Shown one piece after another: positions 54,745-63,979 of a stretch of DNA of 64,000 bases. Source of the DNA: Rickettsiales bacterium (GTDB lineage: Bacteria; Pseudomonadota; Alphaproteobacteria; Rickettsiales; SXRF01). The stretch covers positions 1-64,000 of the forward strand of contig JAJTHB010000001.1 of the NCBI GenBank assembly GCA_021299465.1. Direction: 5' to 3'. Numbering within the stretch: position 1 is the stretch's first letter; each line of letters opens with the position of its first letter. Under the pieces are notes generated by a model that saw only the letters and a program-made list of their open reading frames with translations, was not told where the DNA came from and ran no database searches. The translations under genes were made by a program, and so were the position numbers.

Positions 54745-55395
54745 ATGACATCTCCGTTACACAGCGGCCAACCCCTTCATATTAAAAAATATAAAGCTTA
54801 TGTCAATCGCATCAAGGAGTTGCCTTGGACGCAGCTTTCTTCCCAAGAACTGCAGCAATTGATGGTGTTATCCTATAACTCAGCGGTTGAATTTGCGGAG
54901 GCATTAAGGATTACGGCTCGTTTATACCCTAACGATGAGCGGCTTAAATCAATGGCGGATGGAGAGCTTAATACAAACAATTTACAGTTCGGCGATTATA
55001 ATACAAAAGCCGATCACTGGGCGTTTTTGAAGCATTTTATTGACAAATACCGCATCGAAGCATCAGACAAAACCGAATCTGCAGGTCAGTACTATCGCCG
55101 CTATTGCACGACGCTATCAGACAATGTAAGGGCAGCATCGATATTCAGCAGGGAAGAAGAATTATCAGGAATTTTCGAATGCATTTTGAAAGCAAAAGAT
55201 TGGAGCGCACCCGGCTTGGACGCTTTTAGATATTATCTGGAAACACATATTTCTCTGGATAGTAACGAAGGCGGACATTATGAGCTGACCAGCCATTTCC
55301 CTATAGCTGAAGATTTATCGGGTTTTTACTTGGAACGACTACGTATGTATTTTTCTTTGCCGGGTTTTTCTCATTTCGCTGCGGATAAAAGCTAA
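54745..55395 (+). CDS. hypothetical helical protein upstream of hemB
   Basis: A 216-residue soluble protein rich in aromatic and His residues. I chose the ATG at 54745; a TTG three codons earlier is possible. The pattern LMVLSYNSAVEFAEALRITARLYP...KADHWAFLKHFIDKY... and ISLDSNEGGHYELTSHF resembles haem-oxygenase-like, iron-containing redox proteins. I cannot place the metal ligands with confidence. Its stop overlaps the hemB start, so a link to tetrapyrrole or iron metabolism is an inference worth testing. Confidence 0.6.
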   Translation: MTSPLHSGQPLHIKKYKAYVNRIKELPWTQLSSQELQQLMVLSYNSAVEFAEALRITARLYPNDERLKSMADGELNTNNLQFGDYNTKADHWAFLKHFIDKYRIEASDKTESAGQYYRRYCTTLSDNVRAASIFSREEELSGIFECILKAKDWSAPGLDAFRYYLETHISLDSNEGGHYELTSHFPIAEDLSGFYLERLRMYFSLPGFSHFAADKS

Positions 55396-56396
55396 TGATT
55401 ATAAATCCTACTACTGCCAACTTCCCCTCCACCCGCCTCAGGCGATTGCGACAAGCACCGTGGCTGCGCGAGATGGTGGCTGAGGTGCGGCTTCACCCGT
55501 CCGATTTGATATGGCCGGTCTTTATTCAGGAAGGCGAGAATACCGCAACGCCCATTAGCTCCATGCCCGGCGTTTTTCGCCTGACGCTTGACCTTTTGGT
55601 GAAAGAAGCCAAGGAAGCAGCAGAGCTTGGTATCCCCGCTATCGCGCTGTTTCCGGTGGTGGACGGCAAGCTTAAAACCGAGCGTGGCGATGAAGCACTC
55701 AATCCCGATAATCTCGTTTGCCGTGCGATTAAAATGCTCAAAGATACCCTACCCGGGCTGGGTATCATTACCGATGTCGCGCTCGATCCTTACACCTCGC
55801 ATGGGCAGGATGGGCTGGTGAAAAACGGCATTATCCTGAATGACGAGACGGTGGAAATTTTATGCAAGCAAGCGATCAACCAGGCGCGGGCGGGCTGCGA
55901 TATTGTCGCGCCAAGCGACATGATGGACGGGCGAATCGGTGCCATCCGCCGCGCGCTGGAAGCCGAAGGATTTCAGGATACTGTCATTCTTTCATACGCC
56001 GCAAAATATGCATCTAATTTTTATGGGCCGTTTCGTGATGCGGTGGATTCAGCAAAACATCTTGGCGCGGCGGATAAGAAAACCTACCAGATGGATGTTA
56101 GAAATAGCGATGAAGCGCTGCGCGAAGTGGCGCTCGACGTAGCGGAAGGCGCGGATATGGTGATGGTGAAGCCCGCAGGCAGCTACCTTGATATCATCCA
56201 GCGAGTTTCCAAGGCATTCCCCCTACCCGTGCTCGCCTATCAGGTGAGCGGTGAATATGCGATGATCAAAGCCGCAAGCGAGAAAGGCTGGCTTAATGAA
56301 GAAGCCGCAATGTTTGAGAGCCTGATCGCCATCAAACGCGCGGGCGCGCGGGCGATATTGACGTATAGCGCCATAGAGATAGCGAGGCAGTTATGA
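55395..56396 (+). CDS. hemB: delta-aminolevulinic acid dehydratase (porphobilinogen synthase)
   Basis: A 333-residue enzyme joining two aminolevulinates to porphobilinogen. The two Schiff-base lysines are Lys204 (YAAKYASNFYGPFRDA) and Lys259 (MVKPAGSYLDI). RLRRLRQAPWLREMVAE, DVALDPYTSHGQDGL and SDMMDGRIGAIR are typical. The TSHGQDG region lacks the three-Cys zinc site, so it is the Mg-type enzyme common in alphaproteobacteria. It overlaps ubiX (ATGA). Confidence 0.97.
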   Translation: MIINPTTANFPSTRLRRLRQAPWLREMVAEVRLHPSDLIWPVFIQEGENTATPISSMPGVFRLTLDLLVKEAKEAAELGIPAIALFPVVDGKLKTERGDEALNPDNLVCRAIKMLKDTLPGLGIITDVALDPYTSHGQDGLVKNGIILNDETVEILCKQAINQARAGCDIVAPSDMMDGRIGAIRRALEAEGFQDTVILSYAAKYASNFYGPFRDAVDSAKHLGAADKKTYQMDVRNSDEALREVALDVAEGADMVMVKPAGSYLDIIQRVSKAFPLPVLAYQVSGEYAMIKAASEKGWLNEEAAMFESLIAIKRAGARAILTYSAIEIARQL

Positions 56397-56962
56397 GCAA
56401 ACGTATCATTGTCGCCATCAGCGGTGCATCAGGCGCAATTTATGGCATTGAGCTGCTGAAGGGCCTGAAAGCGGCGGGTGTGGAGACACATCTTGTAATT
56501 AGTAAAACCTCGCAGATTACCATCGCGCATGAAACCGACTATACCCTACCCCAGGTACATGCGCTCGCCGATCATTATTACTCGGTGAATGATTTATCCG
56601 CTGCCATTGCCAGCGGTTCATTCAAAACTGATGGCATGATTGTCGCCCCCTGCTCGATGCGTTCGCTGGCGGAGATCGCCACCGGCAATTCAACGAATCT
56701 GATCACGCGCGCCGCCGATGTCATCTTAAAAGAGCGCCGGAAACTCATTTTGATGGTGCGCGAAACGCCGCTGCACTCGATTCACCTGCGTAATATGCTG
56801 ACATTATCGGATATGGGCGTGATTATCGCGCCGCCGGTGCCGGCTTTTTATAGTAAACCGGCAAGCATTGAGGCGTTGGTAAGGCACACGGTAGGGCGTA
56901 TGCTGGATATGTTTGATATCGAGGCTGGCCTTGTCAAGCGTTGGCAGGGTGTGGAAATATAA
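56393..56962 (+). CDS. ubiX: flavin prenyltransferase UbiX
   Basis: A 189-residue enzyme that makes prenyl-FMN, the cofactor of the UbiD decarboxylase in ubiquinone synthesis. The FMN-binding start IVAISGASGAIYGIELLKGL, the loop MIVAPCSMRSLAEIATG, and VRETPLHSIHLRNMLTLSDMG are conserved. It is coupled to hemB. UbiD is not in the window. Confidence 0.95.
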   Translation: MSKRIIVAISGASGAIYGIELLKGLKAAGVETHLVISKTSQITIAHETDYTLPQVHALADHYYSVNDLSAAIASGSFKTDGMIVAPCSMRSLAEIATGNSTNLITRAADVILKERRKLILMVRETPLHSIHLRNMLTLSDMGVIIAPPVPAFYSKPASIEALVRHTVGRMLDMFDIEAGLVKRWQGVEI

Positions 56963-57011
56963 ACGGCAACTCTTAATAAGTTGATAAAGTGGTGGGCTTT
57001 TTCCTTTTTTT

Positions 57012-57020
57012 TGCTATAAT
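57012..57020 (+). promoter_or_regulatory. extended -10 promoter before ydcH
   Basis: TGCTATAAT is a perfect extended -10 element 46 bp before the ydcH start. A clear -35 at 17 bp is not seen, as expected for extended -10 promoters. A TTGATA at 56981 is too far away. Confidence 0.5.
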
Positions 57021-57066
57021 GCGCGCATCTTGTTGTTTAACAGCCACTTAATGGATCTCATTTTCC

Positions 57067-57255
57067 ATGAACGAAGACCTTTTGCTCCATAAGCAGCTCG
57101 AAACCCTGCGTGATCAGCACCGCGACCTCGATGATAAAATCAAGCTTAACGGCATTGATGAGTTTTCTAAACAGCGCTTCAAAAAAATGAAGCTGCAGCT
57201 GCGCGACGAAATCATTCGCCTCGAACATCAGATCTACCCAGACATCATTGCCTGA
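57067..57255 (+). CDS. YdcH (DUF465) family protein
   Basis: A 62-residue helical protein with the DUF465 pattern: LLHKQLETLRDQHRDLDDKI then FSKQRFKKMKLQLRDEIIRLEHQIYP. These small coiled-coil proteins are common in alphaproteobacteria and lack a defined role. Its stop overlaps the start of the RNA methyltransferase gene. Confidence 0.85.
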   Translation: MNEDLLLHKQLETLRDQHRDLDDKIKLNGIDEFSKQRFKKMKLQLRDEIIRLEHQIYPDIIA

Positions 57256-58492
57256 TATTCACATCACATCACTGGGCGGCCTGGGCGACGGTATCGCTGA
57301 GCTTGATGGCAAACCTGTTTTTGTCGAAAAAGCGGCGGTTGGCGATCAGCTTCGCGTTCGCATCACCCAGCAGACAAAAGAATTTTTACGCGCCGAGATT
57401 CTGGATATCCTTGAAGCCGGCAAGGAGCGCATCATAGCGCCCTGCCCGCATTTTTCAGCATGTGGCGGTTGCAGCCTTCAGCATTTAACCGAAGCCGCCT
57501 ACCAAGGCCTTAAACATAAAATCATGCATGATGCGCTGGCGCATGCCGGCTTTGCGGATGCGCCGCGCGAGATGATTTTTCTTGAGGCGGCCTCGCGCCG
57601 CCGCAGCGAACTGAAATGGGATGGCGCGCGCTTTGCTTACTATGCCTCACGCACGCGCGATCTGGTGGCGATTGAGCAATGCCTCATTTTAGAGCCGGTT
57701 TTGCAATCGCTGCTTACGCCGCTGGCTGAAGCGCTGGCGGGATGGCACGCCACGCGCGCAATCAAAACCGTTCACCTTACCGCCGCCGACAGCGGTATCG
57801 ACATGGTGCTTGAATGCAGCTCCATCGTGGAAAATACCGACACACTAAGTGAGCTTGCCGAAAGGCTAAACCTGGCAAGGGTTTCACTTTCAGCGCCGGA
57901 TCAAAAACATCTGGTGGTCGTAAACCGCGCGCCGGTTACCATGCGGCTCGGCGGCTATGATATCGCGCTGCCTCAGGGCGCTTTCCTGCAAGCGACAAAG
58001 CAAGGCCAGCGCCTACTCACCGATGCAGTTATTAATGGCCTGGGCGAGGCAAAATCCGTTGCTGATTTATTCTGCGGTATCGGCACTTACAGCTTTGCGC
58101 TGGCCAGATCGATTAAGCGCCACGCGGTGGAATCGGATGGCGATATGGTAAGGGGCCTCAAGACGATGGTGCATCTGCATGGGTTGCAACGTCATTTTAC
58201 CACCGAAATGCGGGATTTATTCAAACACCCCTTAACCGCAGAAGAACTACGTAAATTCAACGCCGTTATTATTAATCCTCCCCGAACGGGCGCTAAGGCT
58301 CAGTGTGAGGAAATTGCCAAATCATCGATTGCGAAGGTGGTGATGGTCTCGTGCAATCCGGCGAGCTTCGCCCGCGACGCGAAAATCCTCAAGAACGCTG
58401 GTTTTTCTATGGTTTCCGCGCAAGGCATCGACCAGTTCGTGTTCAGCCCGCATCTGGAGCTGGTGGCGGTGTTTGCAAGAAGTTCGCAGTAA
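57248..58492 (+). CDS. TrmA/RlmD-family 23S rRNA (uracil-C5) methyltransferase
   Basis: A 414-residue SAM-dependent enzyme. An N-terminal TRAM-like domain (about 1-55) is followed by a [4Fe-4S] cysteine set (CPHFSACGGCSLQH near residue 65, with a further Cys near 140). The methyltransferase domain has QGAFLQATKQGQ, DLFCGIGTYSF, INPPRTGAK and the nucleophile loop VMVSCNPASFARDAKIL. It fits RlmD/RlmC-type 5-methyluridine formation. The start is TTG at 57248, overlapping ydcH by 8 bp. Confidence 0.88.
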   Translation: MPDIHITSLGGLGDGIAELDGKPVFVEKAAVGDQLRVRITQQTKEFLRAEILDILEAGKERIIAPCPHFSACGGCSLQHLTEAAYQGLKHKIMHDALAHAGFADAPREMIFLEAASRRRSELKWDGARFAYYASRTRDLVAIEQCLILEPVLQSLLTPLAEALAGWHATRAIKTVHLTAADSGIDMVLECSSIVENTDTLSELAERLNLARVSLSAPDQKHLVVVNRAPVTMRLGGYDIALPQGAFLQATKQGQRLLTDAVINGLGEAKSVADLFCGIGTYSFALARSIKRHAVESDGDMVRGLKTMVHLHGLQRHFTTEMRDLFKHPLTAEELRKFNAVIINPPRTGAKAQCEEIAKSSIAKVVMVSCNPASFARDAKILKNAGFSMVSAQGIDQFVFSPHLELVAVFARSSQ

Positions 58493-58500
58493 GCAGCGAG

Positions 58501-58583
58501 CAGTTGGCAGTGGACAATGAAGCGCGCTCCGTCTAATTATAGCGCCCATTTACTGTTTTCTGCAAACTGTCAACTGCCAACTG
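58501..58583. repeat. inverted repeat before lepA
   Basis: CAGTTGGCAGTGGACA (58501-58516) pairs with CTGTC-AACTGCCAACTG (58567-58583). Related GGCAGT-type repeats lie upstream of thiE (25214-25236). It fills the lepA leader and may be a dispersed repeat element. The lepA ATG follows 3 bp later. Confidence 0.55.
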
Positions 58584-58586
58584 AAC

Positions 58587-60389
58587 ATGACTGACCTCTC
58601 CCTCATCCGCAATTTTTCCATCATCGCCCATATCGATCACGGTAAGTCAACACTCGCCGACCGGCTGATTCAAACCTGCGGCGGCTTAGAAGCGCGCGAG
58701 ATGACCGAGCAGGTGCTCGATAGCATGGAAATTGAAAAAGAGCGCGGCATCACCATCAAAGCGCAAACCGTGCGCCTGAACTATAAAGCGAAAGACGGCA
58801 AAAGCTACATCCTCAATCTGATGGATACGCCAGGCCATGTTGATTTCGGCTATGAAGTGTCACGTTGCTTGGCGGCTTGTGAAGGCTCGTTGCTTGTGGT
58901 GGATGCATCGCAAGGCGTGGAAGCGCAGACGCTTGCGAATGTTTACAAGGCCTTTGATGCACATCATGAACTGGTGCCGGTACTCAATAAAGTTGACCTG
59001 CCGGCCGCCGATATCGAGCGCGCCAAAGCACAGATTGAAGACGTGATCGGTATTGATGCGTCCGACGCCATTCCCATATCCGCCAAAGCAGGCATCGGTA
59101 TCGAAGAAGTGCTGGAGGCAATTGTCACGCGCCTGCCGCCGCCAAAAGGTGACAGCAGCCTGCCACTGAAAGCCCTGCTGGTTGATAGCTGGTATGATAT
59201 TTACTTAGGGGTGATCATTCTCGTGCGCATTGTTGAAGGCACACTCACCAAAGGCATGAAAATCCGTATGATGAGCAATGGTAGCGCGCACAACGTTGAC
59301 CAGCTTGGGTTTTTCACACCCAAAAAAGTGCCCGCAGAGAAATTATTGCCCGGCGAAGTGGGTTATATCATCACCGGCATTAAGCTTGTGGCGGATTGTA
59401 ACATCGGTGATACCATCACCGAAGAACGCCGCCCTGCCGCCGAACCACTGCCTGGCTTCAAACCTTCACAATCGGTAGTGTTTTGCGGCTTGTATCCCAC
59501 CGATGCATCCGACTTTGAACATCTCAAAGATTCGCTGGGAAAACTACGCCTTAATGATGCGAGCTTTGAATATGAAACCGAAAGCTCAACAGCGCTTGGC
59601 TTTGGTTTTCGTTGTGGTTTCCTTGGCATGCTGCATCTGGAAATCATTCAGGAGCGCCTCGAGCGCGAGTTTGATCTTGACCTCATCACCACCGCGCCGA
59701 GCGTGGTGTACCGCATGCATTTAACTGACGGCACAATGGTGGAAATGCACAACCCCAATGATATGCCGGATGTCACGAAAATCGATCATATCGAAGAGCC
59801 GTGGATCAAAGCCACCATCATGACGCCAGATGATTATCTCGGCAATATCCTCGCGCTTTGCACCGAAAAACGCGGCATTCAGGAAACGCTTACCTATGTC
59901 GGCTCGCGTGCGATGGTTGTATATAAATTACCGCTGAATGAAGTGGTTTTTGATTTTTATGACCGCCTCAAAAGCTGCTCCAAAGGTTATGCCAGTTTTG
60001 ATTATGAACTCACCGATTACTCCGAATCCGATCTCGTGAAAATGAATATTCTGGTTAACGGAGAGCCGGTGGATGCGCTGGCGCTCATCGTGCATCGCTC
60101 GCAGGCTGATTTCCGTGGCCGAAGACTGTGCGAGCGCCTGAAAGATTTGATTCCCAAACATATGTTTGCGATTCCCATTCAGGCTGCGATTGGCGGCAAG
60201 ATCATTGCGCGCGAAACCATCTCAGCGATGCGGAAAGACGTATTGGCCAAATGCTACGGCGGCGACGTATCGCGTAAGCGCAAGCTGCTTGAGAAACAGA
60301 AAAAAGGTAAGAAAAAAATGCGCGAGATTGGCAACGTCAACATCCCGCAAAGCGCCTTCTTGGCGGCACTTAAGATGGGTGATGAATAG
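58587..60389 (+). CDS. lepA: translation elongation factor 4 (LepA)
   Basis: A 600-residue ribosomal GTPase. G1 [14 protein letters not shown] is near residue 13, G2 RGITIKAQ near 54, G3 DTPGHVDF near 79, and G4 NKVDLP near 133. The C-terminal LepA domain has [41 protein letters not shown] and the lysine-rich end [19 protein letters not shown]. Full length. Confidence 0.97.
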   Translation: MTDLSLIRNFSIIAHIDHGKSTLADRLIQTCGGLEAREMTEQVLDSMEIEKERGITIKAQTVRLNYKAKDGKSYILNLMDTPGHVDFGYEVSRCLAACEGSLLVVDASQGVEAQTLANVYKAFDAHHELVPVLNKVDLPAADIERAKAQIEDVIGIDASDAIPISAKAGIGIEEVLEAIVTRLPPPKGDSSLPLKALLVDSWYDIYLGVIILVRIVEGTLTKGMKIRMMSNGSAHNVDQLGFFTPKKVPAEKLLPGEVGYIITGIKLVADCNIGDTITEERRPAAEPLPGFKPSQSVVFCGLYPTDASDFEHLKDSLGKLRLNDASFEYETESSTALGFGFRCGFLGMLHLEIIQERLEREFDLDLITTAPSVVYRMHLTDGTMVEMHNPNDMPDVTKIDHIEEPWIKATIMTPDDYLGNILALCTEKRGIQETLTYVGSRAMVVYKLPLNEVVFDFYDRLKSCSKGYASFDYELTDYSESDLVKMNILVNGEPVDALALIVHRSQADFRGRRLCERLKDLIPKHMFAIPIQAAIGGKIIARETISAMRKDVLAKCYGGDVSRKRKLLEKQKKGKKKMREIGNVNIPQSAFLAALKMGDE

Positions 60390-60400
60390 GAGGATTAGAT

Positions 60401-60910
60401 ATGGCCTTGATGATAGACCCCGAACTAAAGCAAACCATTGATCAAATGGTGGTTAGTTTTCAGCCCGTATACCAATTGTGGATTGGCGGGCAAAGCGATT
60501 CACAGCTGCCACAAAAAGCAGAAGATTGCCTCGCTGCTGATATCACCAAACTAGGCGGCTACATGATGGCCGCTGATAGCGTCGCCCGAACACTTGAAAA
60601 CAAGCTGCTATCCGAAATGATTGCGTGTTTGCGCACTGAGTATGACCACATGCCTTATGATTACGAACTGGCGGCGACCGATACATCGCTCTCAGATCAG
60701 CTAAGCAAGATGGAAACAGGTATGCCAGATTTGCTCAGCAAGCGCGTGCTTCAAGATTGGATCAACCAGCATCATGGTAACAAGGCGGTGGCAAACAGCA
60801 CACTTAAGTGTTTAGCGGCACTGGCCAACAGGCTTGTGATTCGCGATGGCAGATTGACCAGCGAAGAACTTAAACGTCTGTCGCAGCTTGAAAGCCACCT
60901 GCAACTCTGA
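60401..60910 (+). CDS. hypothetical helical protein (possibly TerB-like)
   Basis: A 169-residue acidic helical protein with no signal peptide. TAGGAGG precedes the ATG by 8 bp. ITKLGGYMMAADSVARTLENKLL is weakly like the TerB-type acidic helix motif with a metal-binding Asp. This is not enough for a firm call. The stop overlaps the ABC transporter start, and the gene starts 11 bp after lepA, so it probably belongs with the transporter. Confidence 0.6.
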   Translation: MALMIDPELKQTIDQMVVSFQPVYQLWIGGQSDSQLPQKAEDCLAADITKLGGYMMAADSVARTLENKLLSEMIACLRTEYDHMPYDYELAATDTSLSDQLSKMETGMPDLLSKRVLQDWINQHHGNKAVANSTLKCLAALANRLVIRDGRLTSEELKRLSQLESHLQL

Positions 60911-62682
60911 TGCAGCCGCAACCCATCAGTCTACTAACCTTTATCACGACTCATCTCGCAAAACAAAAAACCAGCTTTGGCTTGCTGGTCTTGTTTTCTC
61001 TCATGTGGTCTGTCGAGCAGGTTGCATTTCCATATGTGATTAAAATGATCATTGATACCCTCACCGGGTATCAAGGTGATAAAGCCGACATCTACAGTGT
61101 ACTAGCGACACCACTCGTCATTGGCGCGAGTGTCTGGCTAATCTCGATCGCGGCGTGGCGGCTATCTGACATTGCGGACTTCTTTTTTTCGCCTCGCTTT
61201 CAGGCTAGCGTGCGCGAGGCGATGACCGAACATGTGTTTGGCCATTCACAGCGTTATTTCTCGGAACATCTCTCGGGCAGCATTTCCAACAAAATCGCCG
61301 ATATGACACGCGGCACACATTATCTTACGATACAGTTTGCGCGATTCCTGTTTCCTAACCTCATAGCCATTATTCTTGTAGCAGTGGTAATGGCAACGAT
61401 TGCACCAGTATTTGCTGTCATTTTAGTGTCTTGGGCATTGGTGCATTTATGGATATGTGCCGCGAGATCACGTATTTGCGATGCCGTATCGAAAGAGCAT
61501 TCGGAGCTAAAAAGCGAGCTGGCGGGGCGTATCGTCGATGCCGTGACCAATTTCATCACGGTGCGGCTTTTTGCACGCGCGAAGGATGAGATGGATTACA
61601 TTCGCGGTTTTCAGCATAAAGAAATAAAAGCACATAAGCGTGTGCTGATTACTGTTGCCAAAGTACGCTTGCTTCTCGAAGTCCCCTGCTTGCTAATGAT
61701 TTGCGTGATGATTTTTTTCATCATCGAAGGCTGGAAGACCGGCAGCATCGGCACCGGCGACATTGCCTTTCTGCTCGGCGCGACGATGAATCTGATTTAT
61801 ATACTGTGGCGCGTTGGCATGGAGTTTCCAGCGCTTTACCGCGAGATCGGCGTTTGCCAACAGGCGCTGAGTTTAATTAGCGAACCACATGAAATTATTG
61901 ATCAACCGACTGCATACCCCCTTGTGGTATCTAAGGGTGAGATCACATTCGAGAATGTTTATTTTGAATACCGCCCTGGCCAGAATTTATTTCGTGATAA
62001 AACACTCACCATTCGAGCCGGCGAAAAAGTGGGCCTCGTTGGTTTTTCCGGCAGCGGAAAAAGCACCTTTGTGAATTTGCTGCTCAGGCTCTATGAAGTA
62101 GAGCGCGGGCGTATCCTGATTGATGGGCAGGCTATAGCCGAGGTCACACAAGATAGCCTGCGCGCGGCAATTGCGCTTATCCCGCAAGACCCTGTTTTGT
62201 TTCACCGCAGCCTGCGCGAAAATATTACGTATGGCCGCCCTGAAGCAAACGAAGCTGATATGATCCGCGCGGCGAAAGATGCTCATTGTCACGAGTTTAT
62301 CATGGCTGCAGAGGGCGGCTATGATGCCATTGTCGGCGAACGTGGCGTGAAACTTTCTGGCGGGCAAAGGCAGCGCGTGGCCATCGCCCGCGCCATTATC
62401 AAGAACGCACCCATCGTTGTATTTGACGAGGCGACCTCCTCGCTGGATTCAATCACTGAGCTTGCCATCCAGCAGAGCATGCAGGCGATGATGAAGGGGC
62501 GCACCACCATCGTGATTGCCCACCGGCTTTCCACACTTACCTTCATGGATCGTATTTTGGTGTTCGATCATGGCCGGATTATCGAGGATGGCAGCCATCA
62601 GGCGCTGCTTGCCGCCGGCGGCCACTATGCGCGGCTGTGGGGCATGCAGGCGCATGGCTTCCTGCCAGACCGGGCGGCTTAA
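60910..62682 (+). CDS. ABC exporter, fused permease and ATPase
   Basis: A 590-residue type IV half-transporter. Six membrane helices fill the first 310 residues. The ATPase domain (about 345-580) has Walker A GFSGSGKST, Q-loop LIPQDPVLFHRSLRENITYG, signature LSGGQRQRVAIARAI, Walker B IVVFDEATSSLD and H-loop IAHRLSTL. It resembles MsbA- or lipid/peptide-type exporters. The substrate is not evident. The start overlaps the hypothetical gene, which may be its partner. Confidence 0.9.
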   Translation: MQPQPISLLTFITTHLAKQKTSFGLLVLFSLMWSVEQVAFPYVIKMIIDTLTGYQGDKADIYSVLATPLVIGASVWLISIAAWRLSDIADFFFSPRFQASVREAMTEHVFGHSQRYFSEHLSGSISNKIADMTRGTHYLTIQFARFLFPNLIAIILVAVVMATIAPVFAVILVSWALVHLWICAARSRICDAVSKEHSELKSELAGRIVDAVTNFITVRLFARAKDEMDYIRGFQHKEIKAHKRVLITVAKVRLLLEVPCLLMICVMIFFIIEGWKTGSIGTGDIAFLLGATMNLIYILWRVGMEFPALYREIGVCQQALSLISEPHEIIDQPTAYPLVVSKGEITFENVYFEYRPGQNLFRDKTLTIRAGEKVGLVGFSGSGKSTFVNLLLRLYEVERGRILIDGQAIAEVTQDSLRAAIALIPQDPVLFHRSLRENITYGRPEANEADMIRAAKDAHCHEFIMAAEGGYDAIVGERGVKLSGGQRQRVAIARAIIKNAPIVVFDEATSSLDSITELAIQQSMQAMMKGRTTIVIAHRLSTLTFMDRILVFDHGRIIEDGSHQALLAAGGHYARLWGMQAHGFLPDRAA

Positions 62683-62688
62683 AAATCA

Positions 62689-62716
62689 TTGACACCCGCC
62701 ACTAGCGCGCTATCTT
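62689..62716 (+). promoter_or_regulatory. sigma-70 promoter of tRNA-Ala(GGC)
   Basis: TTGACA at 62689-62694 and TATCTT at 62711-62716 are separated by 16 bp. Transcription would start about 40 bp before the tRNA. Confidence 0.6.
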
Positions 62717-62763
62717 CCGCTTCCTTCTTTTGACATCTGACAACCGTCACCTGTCATCCGGAT

Positions 62764-62839
62764 GGGGCTTTAGCTCAGCTGGTAGAGCGCTTCCATGGCA
62801 TGGAAGAGGTCAGGAGTTCGACTCTCCTAAGCTCCACCA
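62764..62839 (+). tRNA. tRNA-Ala(GGC)
   Basis: A 76-base cloverleaf: acceptor GGGGCTT pairs with AAGCTCC (one G-U), D arm TAGCTCAGCTGGTAGAGC, anticodon arm CTTCC-ATGGCAT-GGAAG with anticodon GGC, T arm AGGAG-TTCGACT-CTCCT. The discriminator is A and CCA is encoded (62837-62839). Confidence 0.95.
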
Positions 62840-62908
62840 CTTCCTTGTTCGAACAATATTTATGCGCTAAATCATGGTATTCGGCGGTTCGACTCTTTCA
62901 GGGACTAA

Positions 62909-63979
62909 ATGGCAAAGCTTGATCCAGAAAAAGCTGCAAGAAATAAAAAGATCAATGAGCTAACGGCACAGCTCAAGGATATGTTGCCGCAGGTGCTAAA
63001 AGATACACAAGTAACTAATGAGCATTCCCTACATGCTTATTTTGCTACAAGAAAAGCCAAATATATTGATTTGAAGCATGAAGTAATTCCTTCGGCTGAA
63101 CATTATATCTCATTGTTCATTAAAGGCCTTAAAGCTGATCTCGAAACAGAAGGCAAAACTGCTTATCAGCAGTTTTATGAAAACCTTAGTGCATCAGAAA
63201 TTTCAAAAAAATATCTCTACATTTTCTTCCATCGCACTTATCTCCGAGAATATGAAAATCTTTCTAAGAATCGCCCTCATACAGACGATGCGGTTATCTG
63301 GATTGGGCAAAATAACGCTGATTATGGACTCCTTGTCACGCCGGTCTTTAAAAATGACACTTGGGTTAATGATAAAAGTGAAATTCGACGCTTTAAAAAG
63401 CGATACTGGTCAATTGGCCACATCTTGGAGACTGGTCTTGTTATTCCTAATAAAAATGAAACATTTGAATTCAAAAATGTTGACGAATATTTGAAATTTT
63501 TTGAACATGTCTTAGTAAGAAATACTGCCTCACCTTATCAGAAGCAGATCGCTGCGCTTTATACTCAGTATGTTAAAAAATCTAATGCGCCCGAAGAGAT
63601 ACTACTTCTAATACCTGAGTTTCGTTATGGTGGCATTGCTTCAAAGCATGAATACCGGTTAGATTTTTGTATTATAGATCCTGAAACCTGCAACAAAATA
63701 GGATTTGAGCTTTCTCCCTGGTCAACTCATGGAAAGTTAACTGGAACAAAAGATAAGAAACAGGTTCAGATTAATGCTGAGGCGTCGGCAAATTTTAGTA
63801 AGGAGATGAAAAAGCATAAAGACTATTATAAAAAATACGGGATTTTTTCTCTAGTATACACTGACACTGAATTAGCGGACATTCAGGGAGTTTTCTCAGA
63901 TATTGAGAAATATCTACACCCACAAAAAGTTGCGTCTCAACTTCAACTTCACGTGATTTCAGAATTTTTTAATAGCTAG
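62909..63979 (+). CDS. orphan protein with nuclease-like C-terminal features, next to tRNA-Ala
   Basis: A 356-residue soluble protein encoded by DNA richer in A+T than its surroundings, 70 bp after tRNA-Ala(GGC). The first half is helical and Lys-rich. Near residues 225-285 the pattern PEFRYGGIASKHEYRLDF...IGFELSPW, followed by a helix with KDYYKKYGIFSLVYTDTEL, recalls PD-(D/E)xK endonuclease cores (Asp in RLDF, Glu in GFELS), although the usual Lys after Glu is Ser. No partner methylase is visible before the window ends. I do not recognise it; a defence or mobile-element role is inferred from location and composition. Confidence 0.6.
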   Translation: MAKLDPEKAARNKKINELTAQLKDMLPQVLKDTQVTNEHSLHAYFATRKAKYIDLKHEVIPSAEHYISLFIKGLKADLETEGKTAYQQFYENLSASEISKKYLYIFFHRTYLREYENLSKNRPHTDDAVIWIGQNNADYGLLVTPVFKNDTWVNDKSEIRRFKKRYWSIGHILETGLVIPNKNETFEFKNVDEYLKFFEHVLVRNTASPYQKQIAALYTQYVKKSNAPEEILLLIPEFRYGGIASKHEYRLDFCIIDPETCNKIGFELSPWSTHGKLTGTKDKKQVQINAEASANFSKEMKKHKDYYKKYGIFSLVYTDTELADIQGVFSDIEKYLHPQKVASQLQLHVISEFFNS

